From Panorpa germanica (taxonomy: Eukaryota > Arthropoda > Insecta > Mecoptera > Panorpidae), in the NCBI GenBank assembly GCA_963678705.1, contig OY783205.1:9610001-9674000 (forward strand): DNA of 64,000 nt, written 5' to 3'. This document shows, piece by piece, positions 9,004 to 18,846 of the stretch. The notes beneath the pieces were generated by a model, which was given only the letters and a program-made list of their open reading frames with translations, was not told where the DNA came from and ran no database searches. The first letter of the stretch is position 1; the number at the start of each line of letters is the position of its first letter. Position numbers and translations under genes: made by a program.

Positions 9004-11754
9004 ATGGCGACTGCAATGAAAAAACTAAAAATTAAATTTGAAAATGTTATCGGTAAATTTGATTTACATTATGAAGAATGTAAAAACTTAAACCCGAATG
9101 ACAAAAGTTCTTATTGTTTGCATACAATAAAAAATAGAAAAGAGGCAATCACGCCATTGATAGAATCCATCGAGGGTTTAGCTATTGATATACAATCATC
9201 GCTACCAGAGGATGGCGATGAATATAAAACGATTAAAATTAAGCTTAGTGATTTTCAAAAAAGACACATTGAATTGTTATCTTTGTTTGATAAATTAATA
9301 ATTGCACATGAACCACCGGTAAATCTGGAATTTGATATTTCTCCTCCACGATCAGTACACTCAAGTAACTCTAATTGCAACCATTATAATAAATATAGAT
9401 TACCGGAAATTCATTTAAAATCGTTCGATGGCTCAGTTGATAACTGGGCCGAATTTAGAGATTCTTTTATTTCGATGATACATGAGAATCCTGAAATAGA
9501 TGACGCGCATAAGTTTAGATATTTGAAATCCGCGCTACAATCTCAAGCACAAAAGGTTATTTACGGACTTGAAACAAGTGCCGTCAATTATCAAATCGCA
9601 TGGAGCCTCTTAGAGGATCGATATGAGAATAAGCAATTGATGATCACACATCATTTAAAACGCTTAACTGAGACATCCCTTGTTAAGGGAGAAACCGCTA
9701 ATGGCTTACGTAATTATATCGATGATATAACAAAACATGTTCGCGCATTAAAACGATTAGTAAAGGAGGAACAATTGTACGACACGTTAATTGTTTTCCT
9801 CACTGTTAATAGGCTGGATATTGACAGCCAACGACAATTTCATAAATTTGCAGCAGGTGCATCAGAACCTGTTATATTTAAAGATTTAATGAGTTTCTTA
9901 TCGCGAAGAGCTCTATTGTTAGACAATTTAAATACAAAATCTAGACAACCTGTAAAGGTACAGGCTAAACAAAGTTTAATCGCTACAAAGGACAACGCGT
10001 GTTCCATATGTAAGCGAGAAGGGCATTTTGCTTTTAAATGTCAAGATATAATAAAACTCTCTGTACCAGAGAGAAAGAAATTGATTGCATCAAAAAGATT
10101 ATGTTTTAATTGCTTGCGTTCTGGACATCGAGTGTCAGAATGCAAATCCAAATATTCGTGCTTTAAATGTAAAGAAAGGCACAATACAATTTTGCACGGT
10201 GTGGATTCGGGTGAGGACTTACAACCCTCCCCTTCCCCCATAACTGTACTTACTAGCCGATTGAGTACTCGCAAAACAATGCTTGCTACCGCGGTAGTTC
10301 AAATACCGAATAATGAAGGCAAATTAATATTAGCCCGCGCCTTGTTAGATAGCGGGAGCGAATCTTCATTCGTTACACAGACATTAGCAAAACGTTTAAA
10401 ATTACCTACACAAAATGCAAAGGTGTCGGTAATCGGTTTAAGCGCAAGTAACACTCGCGTTACTAAACAAATCACGATTAATGTACAATCAGTACACAGT
10501 AAATATAGCAAAGAGTTGCGATGCTATATATTAAACAAGATCACGGATAATGTTCCCATCTGCGATACTGAACAGTTTGATTTGAATCTGTCCACTAATG
10601 TGAAGTTGGCAGATCCAAACTATTTCAAATCAAGTAAAATAGATATTTTGCTCGGGGCAGATATCTTTTGGAGCCTATTAGCCATTGGTCGAACAAACCT
10701 TGGTAATGGGTTGCCAACCATACAAAAAACAACATTAGGCTGGATTTTAATTCCTAATACATTCAATTCTCGGAAAAACACAACGCAGTGTTTTTTAACG
10801 CAAAACCGTGAACTTGAGACAATAAATGAGGCACCGATTCTCTCGGAAGGGGAAACGGCGTGTGAAAAGCATTTCACAGAAACTACCACTCGTGCAGCGA
10901 GCGGTAAATTTCACAATATAAACGAACCAATATTAGCATACAGACTAAATACAGTCACTTACGGTATGGCCGCTTCGGCATACCTGGCTATCAGAAGTCT
11001 TTCACAATCAGGTTACGACAACCAATTAAATAATCCAGTTGCCTCAAGAGCAATATTAGAAGATTTTTACGTGGACGATCTGATCGCAGGATCTGATACG
11101 GTAGAAGCGTTAGTTCAAAAGTGTAAAGACAAAGATGAAAGGGCGAAAATCGCGAAAGCAATGACTGAGAGCAATATTTCGTGGAAATTTTCTCCTGCGC
11201 GTTCTCCACACCACGGTGGTGTGTGGGAAGCTAATATCAAATCAATGAAAAAGGTTTTAGGGAATACTAATCTCGCGTACGAAGACATGTACACTGTATT
11301 AGTCCAAATTGAGTCCGTGCTAAACTCAAGACCCATCCATTCCATGTCCAATGACTCCTCAGACCTTACCCCCTTTTCCCCTGGTCACTACCTGGTGGGA
11401 AGATCACTGACTGCCACACCTGCTTTTGATCCCGATCATGTGAATCAAAATAATCTACCGAGATTCTTTGCAATTCAACAGATTATGCAGCACCTCTGGA
11501 TACGCTGGAAGCGCGATTACGTGAACCAACTACAACAGCGGAACAAATGGAAAACTTCCGTGGGTGATCGACCAGCCGTAGGCCAATTGGTGCTTATCAA
11601 GGACGAGTCCGCTCCACCTTTGCAATGGTCGCTCGGAAGGATCATTCATCTGTCAACCGACGCTAAAAACGACCACAGAGTCGCTGAAGTAAAGACCGCC
11701 CAAGGATCTTTAAAGCGTTCTGTTCGAAATTTAGCACTTCTGCCATCCCAGTGA
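9004..11754 (+). CDS. BEL/Pao Gag-protease-(RT remnant)-integrase fusion polyprotein
   Basis: One open frame of 916 codons; full BEL polyproteins are about twice as long. In order: Gag domain of the DUF1759 type (about 130-230, YRLPEIHLKSFDGSVDNW); Cys-rich knuckles at about 330-400 (CSICKREGHFAFKC, CFNCLRSGHRVSEC, CFKCKERHNTILH); aspartic protease at about 445-560 with ALLDSGSESSFV; a short RT piece around FYVDDLIAG (about 686), i.e. the YVDD box only; then a jump to the integrase core at about 730 (SPHHGGVWEANIK, NSRPI) and the BEL C-terminal domain (about 800-916, GRSLTATPAFDP, RNLALLPSQ). Both deletions keep the frame. Gag and protease look functional; reverse transcription and integration would have to be supplied in trans. 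Confidence 0.9.
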   Translation: MATAMKKLKIKFENVIGKFDLHYEECKNLNPNDKSSYCLHTIKNRKEAITPLIESIEGLAIDIQSSLPEDGDEYKTIKIKLSDFQKRHIELLSLFDKLIIAHEPPVNLEFDISPPRSVHSSNSNCNHYNKYRLPEIHLKSFDGSVDNWAEFRDSFISMIHENPEIDDAHKFRYLKSALQSQAQKVIYGLETSAVNYQIAWSLLEDRYENKQLMITHHLKRLTETSLVKGETANGLRNYIDDITKHVRALKRLVKEEQLYDTLIVFLTVNRLDIDSQRQFHKFAAGASEPVIFKDLMSFLSRRALLLDNLNTKSRQPVKVQAKQSLIATKDNACSICKREGHFAFKCQDIIKLSVPERKKLIASKRLCFNCLRSGHRVSECKSKYSCFKCKERHNTILHGVDSGEDLQPSPSPITVLTSRLSTRKTMLATAVVQIPNNEGKLILARALLDSGSESSFVTQTLAKRLKLPTQNAKVSVIGLSASNTRVTKQITINVQSVHSKYSKELRCYILNKITDNVPICDTEQFDLNLSTNVKLADPNYFKSSKIDILLGADIFWSLLAIGRTNLGNGLPTIQKTTLGWILIPNTFNSRKNTTQCFLTQNRELETINEAPILSEGETACEKHFTETTTRAASGKFHNINEPILAYRLNTVTYGMAASAYLAIRSLSQSGYDNQLNNPVASRAILEDFYVDDLIAGSDTVEALVQKCKDKDERAKIAKAMTESNISWKFSPARSPHHGGVWEANIKSMKKVLGNTNLAYEDMYTVLVQIESVLNSRPIHSMSNDSSDLTPFSPGHYLVGRSLTATPAFDPDHVNQNNLPRFFAIQQIMQHLWIRWKRDYVNQLQQRNKWKTSVGDRPAVGQLVLIKDESAPPLQWSLGRIIHLSTDAKNDHRVAEVKTAQGSLKRSVRNLALLPSQ

Positions 11755-11757
11755 AGT

Positions 11758-11894
11758 GTTTTTGTGTTAACAGCAATCAAGCTGATATAAAAGCTACAGT
11801 TTTAATAGTGTCAGATGAACCAATTAGCTTTAAGCAAATGACTTTGTTTCAAATCGTTATAGAAAAATACCAGAGTATTTCTCCGTGGGGAGTC
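11758..11894 (+). other. BEL 3' untranslated segment with polypurine tract
   Basis: Short non-coding stretch ending GTGGGGAGTC next to the 3' LTR. The purine-rich run is the expected plus-strand primer site. Confidence 0.65.
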
Positions 11895-12520
11895 TGGTTA
11901 GAAACGAAATAGTTTCTAAATGTATAATCTTAATTTATTATTGTTAGTTTTAAGATGAAGTATTGACATTATAAATTTTATTGTTATATTTAAGATTTCA
12001 TGAATATTGTTAGTCATAAGACACCAATACATACAAATAATGTCACGCCGCAAAAGGCGCCAAGGGCTGCTTGTCCGAGTTTACGCTAAGACGTGTTAGA
12101 ACACGTCTATCCCCACTCCAAGGGTTTAGCTAAAAACGCATATAATATTGAGATAGAATTCGTACGTCCTAGGAAACACACGTGTTTTATAATATAAACC
12201 CAATTATATTATATTTAATTCAGAAAATACAAACGCTGAGATAAAATTCGTGTTTCAACTAGAATATACGCTCTTTTGTGATCATTACTCGAATGATGTA
12301 TTATAAACTCAATTATAATATTTTAAATTAGAAAAACACATTAGAGAAAGACATATATAGGCTAACGCTCATGTTTAGCCCTGCGGTGTGTAATTCAAGA
12401 AGTTGGTTTATTTAATAAATGTATTTTAAGTGAAATCAACAAGTGTTATCATTTACAAAGTTACTAGCCTCTTCAAACCATTTTGATCCTGCGAACCGGA
12501 TATTACATCGGTTCAACCCA
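11895..12520 (+). repeat. BEL 3' LTR
   Basis: 626 bp, apparently identical to the 5' LTR; followed by the GCAAT duplication at 12521-12525. Confidence 0.95.
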
Positions 12521-12525
12521 GCAAT

Positions 12526-13397
12526 CTTTTAACAAACAATCCGGTGTGACATTAAGAAAAATTGAGAAAATACCTGCCGAATATTACAAATATTACGAAC
12601 AACCTGGTGAACCTCAACAACGCAGTCTATGATCGGATAAAACCAATTAGAGTGAAAAGTAACATCTCAAACCTTACTCAAATAACAAATACATTCTCGT
12701 ATATATAAAATTTAATAAATTAAATAAAGTTTTCTTTATTTAGAATTAAATTAAAATTATGCCAACAAATAAGCTATAACACTGACCCCGCAAAATCTAC
12801 TACTAAATAATTACGCATTGATTATTACTAAAACAATTAAATGTAAACAAAATTATATCAACACGTTTCATAATTTAAGTAATAAAATGCAGAAGTAAAA
12901 AACCTTTTTGATATATTATATACTTTTGAGATATATAATCAACTTAAATTTAAAACAGCCAATCTAAATTTAAAAAAAAAATAAGCAACTAACCTAACTT
13001 TAAAACATTCAACCTAAATTAAAATTAATCGACAAATTGTAGTTAAAATAATATACTAATATAATCATAGTTATGTTGCAGAAGTCTTATTAAGAATTAA
13101 ATTAAACTTACCTCGCGTAATATGACGCCGACTCATTGTATAGCAACCCGGACTTAAATAATGGACCTTTATCGAATGAATACCTTAATGTAACAAATCA
13201 TAGTCACAATACAAATTATTTTGATGTAATAAATATGTAATTTACGTAAATGAATTAAATAAATTCACGACTATCACACATATATTACCAATAACAGAAG
13301 GAACTCTGAAACTGTTTAATCAATACTAAAAATATAACCAAAATTTAAATTAAAAGTGAACTACTTAACTAAGTCACATATAATAAAAAAAAAAATA
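12526..13397 (+). other. Gypsy-1 sequence 3' of BEL: short open tail and AT-rich spacer
   Basis: From 12525 one frame stays open for about 37 codons (including KIEKIPAEYYKYYEQPGEP) and stops at 12631. It is out of the Gag frame and I do not recognise it; it may be the extreme end of gag, pol or env. The remaining ~760 bp are AT-rich with no frame. An A-rich run (13386-13396) next to the 3' LTR could serve as polypurine tract. Confidence 0.5.
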
Positions 13398-14085
13398 AGT
13401 TAACATGCTAAATTTCTTAATAAAACATACCTTTTATCAATATTATCACCTGTACTGTATACCTATAAAACAACCTTCCTTTTATCTAACAATATTCCTT
13501 CCTAAGAAATATTTATTATTGTCTAATGAGTTATTTACAGAACAACAAACCGTATAAACAAATCAAACAACTAGATTTTATCACCCAACCAGATGAATTC
13601 AATGATACTCATATTCGAAACTAATATCATTAAATAAAATCTTAAACTAGACTTAACATAGATGTTACATCATATAAATACTAACAATTATTGTACTATG
13701 TATTATTATAACTATATTATGTATTATTGTTAATGTAGTATTATATCTAGAATTATTATAACTAACAACTAAAATAAATAAATATAAAATGTTACAATTA
13801 TTAATAGATCATATTCAAAACTAATATCATTAAATAAAATCTTAACTAGACTTAACATAGATGTTACATCACATAAATACTAACAATTATTGTACTATGT
13901 ATTATTATAACTATATTATGTATTATTGTTAATGTAGTATTATATCTAGAATTATTATAATACAATAAATAAACTTAAATAATTGTTTTATTCACGTCGA
14001 CTACGACATATGAATTAATAAGTAAATTAACCACCAAATATAAATTTGTTAAATACTTTCGGCTCCCAGAAAGTATACATTAACT
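13398..14085 (+). repeat. Gypsy-1 3' LTR with unlike U3
   Basis: About 688 bp, starting AGTTAACATG and ending TTAACT, followed by TGCA. Its last ~122 bp match the 5' LTR with one mismatch (GTCGG versus TTCGG). The rest differs and includes a tandem repeat of period 200 bp (13610 and 13810). Confidence 0.6.
13610..13964 (+). repeat. Two-copy tandem repeat, period 200 bp
   Basis: Copies start at 13610 and 13810 (CATATTCGAAACTAATATC and CATATTCAAAACTAATATC). They stay nearly identical for about 150 bp, through TTAATGTAGTATTATATCTAG. They lie in the U3 of the gypsy-1 3' LTR and could duplicate promoter elements. Confidence 0.85.
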
Positions 14086-14089
14086 TGCA

Positions 14090-14446
14090 CATGTACATAT
14101 AACCTATAATTTCTTTTTTTTTAAGAAAATAAGAATTTTAGGTTAGTCCGTGTATACAACAGTATACCTAAACTATCTAGCGCGGGCCTGTAGGAAATAT
14201 TTGAGTACCGAAACAAGTTCAAAGTATTTTATTGATAAATGAATTTTTAGTACAATTTGTTATACATTTCTTATGTCTAATTTAAATATACCTAGCAGGA
14301 GCTATCATTATTTTGTTTTGGAAGTGTCTTATTTGTAAGTGGAGTCGGGTGAGGAGTAATATTGGATTGTTTGTGCAAAAAAGGGGAAAAGCACTTCTTT
14401 TAAATGGTCTTAAAACTAATATATACAACTTATAGCTAACTTAAAA
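14090..14446 (-). other. Flank and probable 3' UTR of jockey-like LINE
   Basis: No coding frame. On the minus strand this follows the end of the RT fragment and includes a GTTTTGGAAG-type stretch and AT-rich DNA. The LINE 3' end is probably near 14250, but I see no clear poly-A or target duplication. Confidence 0.4.
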
Positions 14447-15556
14447 TTACTTATCTAATACAATGTAGTTTGGCATTGGGTATTTACCATACCACATTAT
14501 ATCTGGTGTGAATTTGCCTAAGGTATTTATGTTATTATTTTTATGGCTAATAATTTTACTATAGTAATTTTTTGTAAGTCTAGTTATAAAATCTTTTATG
14601 GTTTCTATGTTAGTTTCTTTGTGTAAATATGCATTCGTTGGATATTTGAAGTTTTCGTCTCGTTCTGCTCCAACCGCCAGTCTGATACATTTATTTTGCA
14701 CAATTTGTAGTTTGCTGTAATTATTACTGGTAATTGTATTCCATACTGGTGCAGCATATGTAGTAATAGGTCTTATTAATAACTTATATAATAGTAATTT
14801 GTTGTTCATATGAAGTTGGCTGTTTGGGCCAATTAAATTGTATATACAGCGCATCATACCATAGGCCTTGTTCTTTCTTTCATTTATATGTTTGGTATTT
14901 TATTTCGTCTTTCCAGCAAATTTGTTCCCCATTGAGCGATAGAGTGGGTATATATATTTTCTTGGAGGATTTTCTAAATAGAATCGCTTCGCTTTTGCTG
15001 GCGTTCACTTTGATTTTCCACTTGTCGTAATATGGTTCAAGGATGTCTAAGTGCTGTTGAAATCTTGACGTTATTAGTTTTGGACATTTTGATGTAGTGA
15101 ATATTCCCGTGTCGTCTGCGAAGATAGTCAATTGTGTCTTTTCGTGCTTAGGTATATCGTGTATATATACTAAGAATAGTGTGGGCCCTAGTATCGATCC
15201 TTGTGGCACACCGGCATCTATTGGTCTACTTGTGGACTGATCGTTGTTGATCGTAGTGTAGAAAGTTCTGGCTGTTAGATAGTGTGCGATTACCCTTATT
15301 ATGTACCTTGGGAGTTGTAGCTTTATTAGTTTGTATATGAGTCCATCTATCCAGACTGTGTCGAATGCTGCCTGTATGTCGAGACATACCATTCCGGTTA
15401 TTTTCCCTTTTTCGTTGAATCCTCTAACTGATTTCTCTACAACTCTTGTTAGAGCATGTATAGTAGAATGGCCAGTTCGGAATCCATACTGTTCGTCTGG
15501 TAGTACATTCTTTTCTTCTATTGCCTTGTTCAGCCTTTTGGCAATTATTTTTACTC
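14447..15556 (-). pseudogene. Jockey-like LINE ORF2 fragment: reverse transcriptase and C-terminus
   Basis: On the minus strand, from about 15555: EEKNVLPDEQYGFRTGHST, then ASP-box MVCLDIQAAFDTVW, GVPQGSILGPTLFLVY, and the catalytic FADD box (LTIFADDTGIF). A frame change near 14860-14880 leads to the thumb and C-terminal part (LIRPITTYAAPVWN, IQIVQNKCIRLAVGA-like). It ends at 14447. The endonuclease and the fingers N-terminus are absent, so this is a normal 5'-truncated copy. The style is jockey-clade and there is no RNase H. It may be the same family as 2011-4067. Confidence 0.8.
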
Positions 15557-16110
15557 ACTATTAGTCACTAACTACCGGATCTGCAGCAACCGGATTCAAG
15601 ACTGAATGTTAAATCTTCACTTTAAGTAATAGAGTCGCATAACTCACAGTGCATGTTGACATTCATATTCTTTGCACATTTTCTACTTTAATTAATAAGC
15701 ATGTTGCTCTGGTAAAGTAAAATATAAACAAAGAGTGCACAGCATGTGAATTTTCGCTCCAAGTAACAGGAACACATACATGATTTGTTTCTCTGATGTA
15801 TTGTATTTGAATAGCTTAAGGGCATTTATCGTTGAAATATTCTGTCGGGTCAGGAAATTGCGGGTGAAGACGGGTTTTTTTTTGAAGAAACACACATAGT
15901 CCACTTTCAATGTGTTAGTGTTACTGTGTTATACTAACACGCGTTCATAAGTGCATGTTTATATAAAGTACAGTATGCGAAAGAATTTTTTATGACACTA
16001 TTTTATTGAAAATAATATATAAGTAAATTTTATAATTCAATTAAAAGAATTTTTAACTAAAATAATAAATTTATTTATAAAAATACAAGTATGTTAGAAA
16101 TATTTAGAAT
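15557..16110. other. No gene seen
   Basis: AT-rich spacer between a LINE relic and the transposase-nuclease gene. The TGTGTTAGTG motif repeats partly inverted around 15910-15945. I could not show that it is the terminus of the neighbouring element. Confidence 0.5.
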
Positions 16111-18846
16111 TTACAAAGAATTATTCTTTTTTATAATTTCTGGCAAAAGAAAATCCATATAAAATTTCTTTAGTTTATTTTCCATTTCATTTATCCAGAA
16201 ATCATCATCTCGTCTTATCTGAAATAAACATTTATAATTTTTATAGTTATTTTGTTATTATGATTGTCAATTCATTATAAGAAGTGTTATTAAAATGGAA
16301 CACAATATTACATGATAATTTGTATGTTATACCTTTTCTACCATAAAGCCTAAAGGAGTCCAAAATATAAAATAACAATATTGCCTTCCTGTAATATGAA
16401 GCTGTCCCTGGATTTGATAGTAATATTTATGACTTCTTTTCAGTTGCATTAAATTGTTATTTATAACCGCGAAAGTAACCTTTTTCTTCAATATAGCGTC
16501 CATTGGAGTCAGGTTGGAAACACTAGCTGGACATTTGACTTCTACAATGGAGTCTTCTCCTACTAGGCCATCTGGGCTTGCTCCCAAGTACACTTCTTTT
16601 ATGTCAACAAATAGGCCACAGTTTTGAACAATGATTTTGTATTCACTTTGAAATTGTTCTATTGCTAAAGGCTCATGATCAATACCATAACGAGTACTTT
16701 TTGTACCACTAAAATCTGAGTATAACATAGATTTCACAGTATTCAGCCTATTTGTTGAAGGTCGCATTCTGCATATTTGTCCGAACCATGATGCCGTCAA
16801 ACGTTTTAATCTTTCTTCCTTCCATGTAAAATTGGAATTTTGTCCTCTAGTATTTTTTTCAATTTCCGCTTGTTGACCCTCTAAAGATTTTATAAATTTT
16901 AATTTGTCTACCATACTAACCTGTATATCTTCACCATCATTAGGAAGTCCGTAGTCTTCATCCGGGAGCGCTGTAATTAATTTTCTTCTGACTTTCAGAT
17001 ATTTCTTAGTCTTATTATTCTCCAATATTCGCTTTCTCGCAGTTATATATTTCTTGCAACTCTGGCCTGGGCTTTTATTAGTAATAGCCTTGTGTATGAC
17101 ATAGTGAAAATTTCCCTTGCTATTGAAAGAAGTTGCAGCGGCTTCACATCGGGTTTTCCTTTTTTGGAAAAGTTTACCCTTTTTCCACCAATAAATTTAG
17201 CTACAACATTGTTATAACTTTCTGCAATATTGTTGTCCATATTCATTATAAGGCTTTCCGCATTATGCACTAATCGGTATGCACAACACAAAATATCGTC
17301 ATAGAGACCACATTCCTTTAGTTCCGGAACAAAATCTTTCTCAACGAGCGTTCCTTTTTTACAAAAATATGTAGCACATTTTAAGTGGGACCCAAAAACA
17401 TGATCTACGCTATTTATGATGTCAACTTTAAGCCCCTCAACTTTTTGTGCAGTTTCTACATCTTGCCCTATATGATGTTCTTTTGCGCACTGTACAGATA
17501 TTCTAAGTCTATTTAAATTTTTAGCAAGAATAGTCCGTAATGATATAAGAATTAATAATTTCTTTGACGATATTTTCTTTTTAGATAATTCGCGAAGCCT
17601 TGTTTCATAATTTCGGAGGAGATGGTTTTTGCATTCTAATTTTATGACCAACCTTGTTCCATAGGGTCGTTTCTCGATTAGTTTCTTATAAACGCTACTA
17701 TCTCCATCTCCAACTAATCGTCTGTACATAATACCATGCATTTCCATACTTCTGCAAAATCCTTCCACAATGATATCAGCCTCCATACTTGTTGATGTTC
17801 CGTTCCAATTTTTGAAGCATTTATGTTCACCATATTCCGAATTTCTTGCACAGGTGCTGCAATACTTATTACGAATGCCAATAAATAATAATTTTCCAGT
17901 TCTTTTACCAACTATACAACCCTGAAATATAAACAAAACTGATTATTAACTGATTGGAATTACTTACTCTCCGCATATAGCATAATATACTTACAACTCC
18001 AGATGACGCATTATAGTTAACCTTGTAGGAACGCTTACACCATGAACCATCTGCAACTACAGTTATCTACGGAATATCATTTTCGTCAACATCACCAATT
18101 TCTCTCGCCAACGTTGCTTCTTCTTTACCAGCATCTTCCATTGACTGCCATAATGTTTTAGTTATAACAGTTGAAACATATTCCTCATTATTCTGGAATG
18201 TGTGTTGTGACATGCATGGTATATCCAGAACAGCAGTGATTTCCTTCAGATGTGATAAACCATTGCCAGTTGATATCATCGCTAAAGTTGCCGATGCGTT
18301 GACAGGTATTTGATCTATTCCAGATAAATCTTCTGAACAAATTTCGGCTGTTATATTACACATTTTACATTTTAAAAAGAATTTCGATGCAAGACCGTAT
18401 CTCTTTTCTCCAATTACTTCCATTTCAACAAATGAGCAATGGAAACTTTTATGATATCCAATATTTCTAATTTCGCGCATAAAATATTGGATATCTATAA
18501 TGCGTCTGCCAGTTACAATATTAGGTTTCGTAATATTGCTGGATTCCATAATTTCCATGTCCGGTGAGGACTCAAGCGTTTCTTTTTTGTCTTCTAATAT
18601 TGAAGTAGATGCAACCGGCGACATTTCTTTAGCGTTCATGCTACTTTGTACCAAATTTCGTGGCGAAGATAATGCTTTTCTTTAAAATAAAATATGATAT
18701 TGAATAGTAATTATTGAATTTGATTTTAGTTGATTATTTTGTTAAAATACTTACCGCGCCTTTTCTAAATTTTTTCCTGGTTTAGTGCGTACGCTCAACC
18801 GCCATCGATTTTTAAAGCCTTTTCTATAACTCTTTTGAACTTCCAT
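16111..18846 (-). pseudogene. Mutator-like DDE transposase fused to YqaJ-type nuclease, four exons, two lesions
   Basis: A spliced minus-strand gene. Exon 1 is 18755-18846 (start MEVQKSYRKGFKNRWR), exon 2 17995-18679, exon 3 16333-17921, exon 4 16111-16218. Donors are GTAAGT, GTAAGT and GTATAA; acceptors end in AG; phases agree. Exons 2-3 encode a Mutator-like transposase domain with all three presumed acidic residues: VVADGSW, VGDGDSSVYKKL and NIAESYN. A Cys-rich motif (YCSTCARN) lies between the two Asp motifs. The second half of exon 3 is a PD-(D/E)xK nuclease of the YqaJ/lambda-exonuclease type: LTASWFGQI, LGASPDGLVG, IVEVKCP, YYYQIQGQLHITGR. Exon 4 ends FYMDFLLPEII. Lesions: a TAG at 18067-18069, ten codons before the VVADGSW serine, and a frameshift near 17050 between the two domains. 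Otherwise it is fully open, implying recent loss. Role (transposition plus end processing) is inference. Confidence 0.8.

Larger units (their letters stand above)
7692..12520 (+). mobile_element. BEL/Pao LTR retrotransposon, internally deleted, recent
   Basis: A 4.8-kb element bounded by 626-bp LTRs (TGG...CCA) in which I see no difference by eye, with a perfect 5-bp duplication GCAAT. That indicates a recent insertion into gypsy-1 gag. A primer-binding-like motif (TTTTGGTCCTTCAAGCC) follows the 5' LTR at 8318, and a purine-rich tract (GTGGGGAG) precedes the 3' LTR. A single 916-codon frame keeps the ends of the BEL polyprotein but lacks most of RT, all recognisable RNase H and the N-terminal half of integrase. 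It could only be mobilised by a helper. Confidence 0.93.
4169..14085 (+). mobile_element. Gypsy-1: errantivirus-like LTR retrotransposon, pol-less, invaded by mariner and BEL
   Basis: The element is bounded by LTRs that both begin AGTTAACATG and end TTAACT. It has a Ser-type primer-binding site (4909-4926), a gag without zinc knuckles (6666) and flanking TGCA duplications. No protease, reverse transcriptase or integrase is present. After the BEL insertion only a short open tail and about 0.75 kb of AT-rich DNA precede the 3' LTR, so pol was probably lost before BEL arrived. A mariner sits in the leader and a BEL element in gag. Only the last ~122 bp of the two LTRs match, which is abnormal. 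Confidence 0.7.

Noticed and set aside
2011-15556. The idea that 2011-4067 and 14447-15556 are one LINE split by gypsy-1
   Set aside because: On the minus strand the RT piece would precede ORF1, the wrong order for one element; they must be two copies or a rearrangement.
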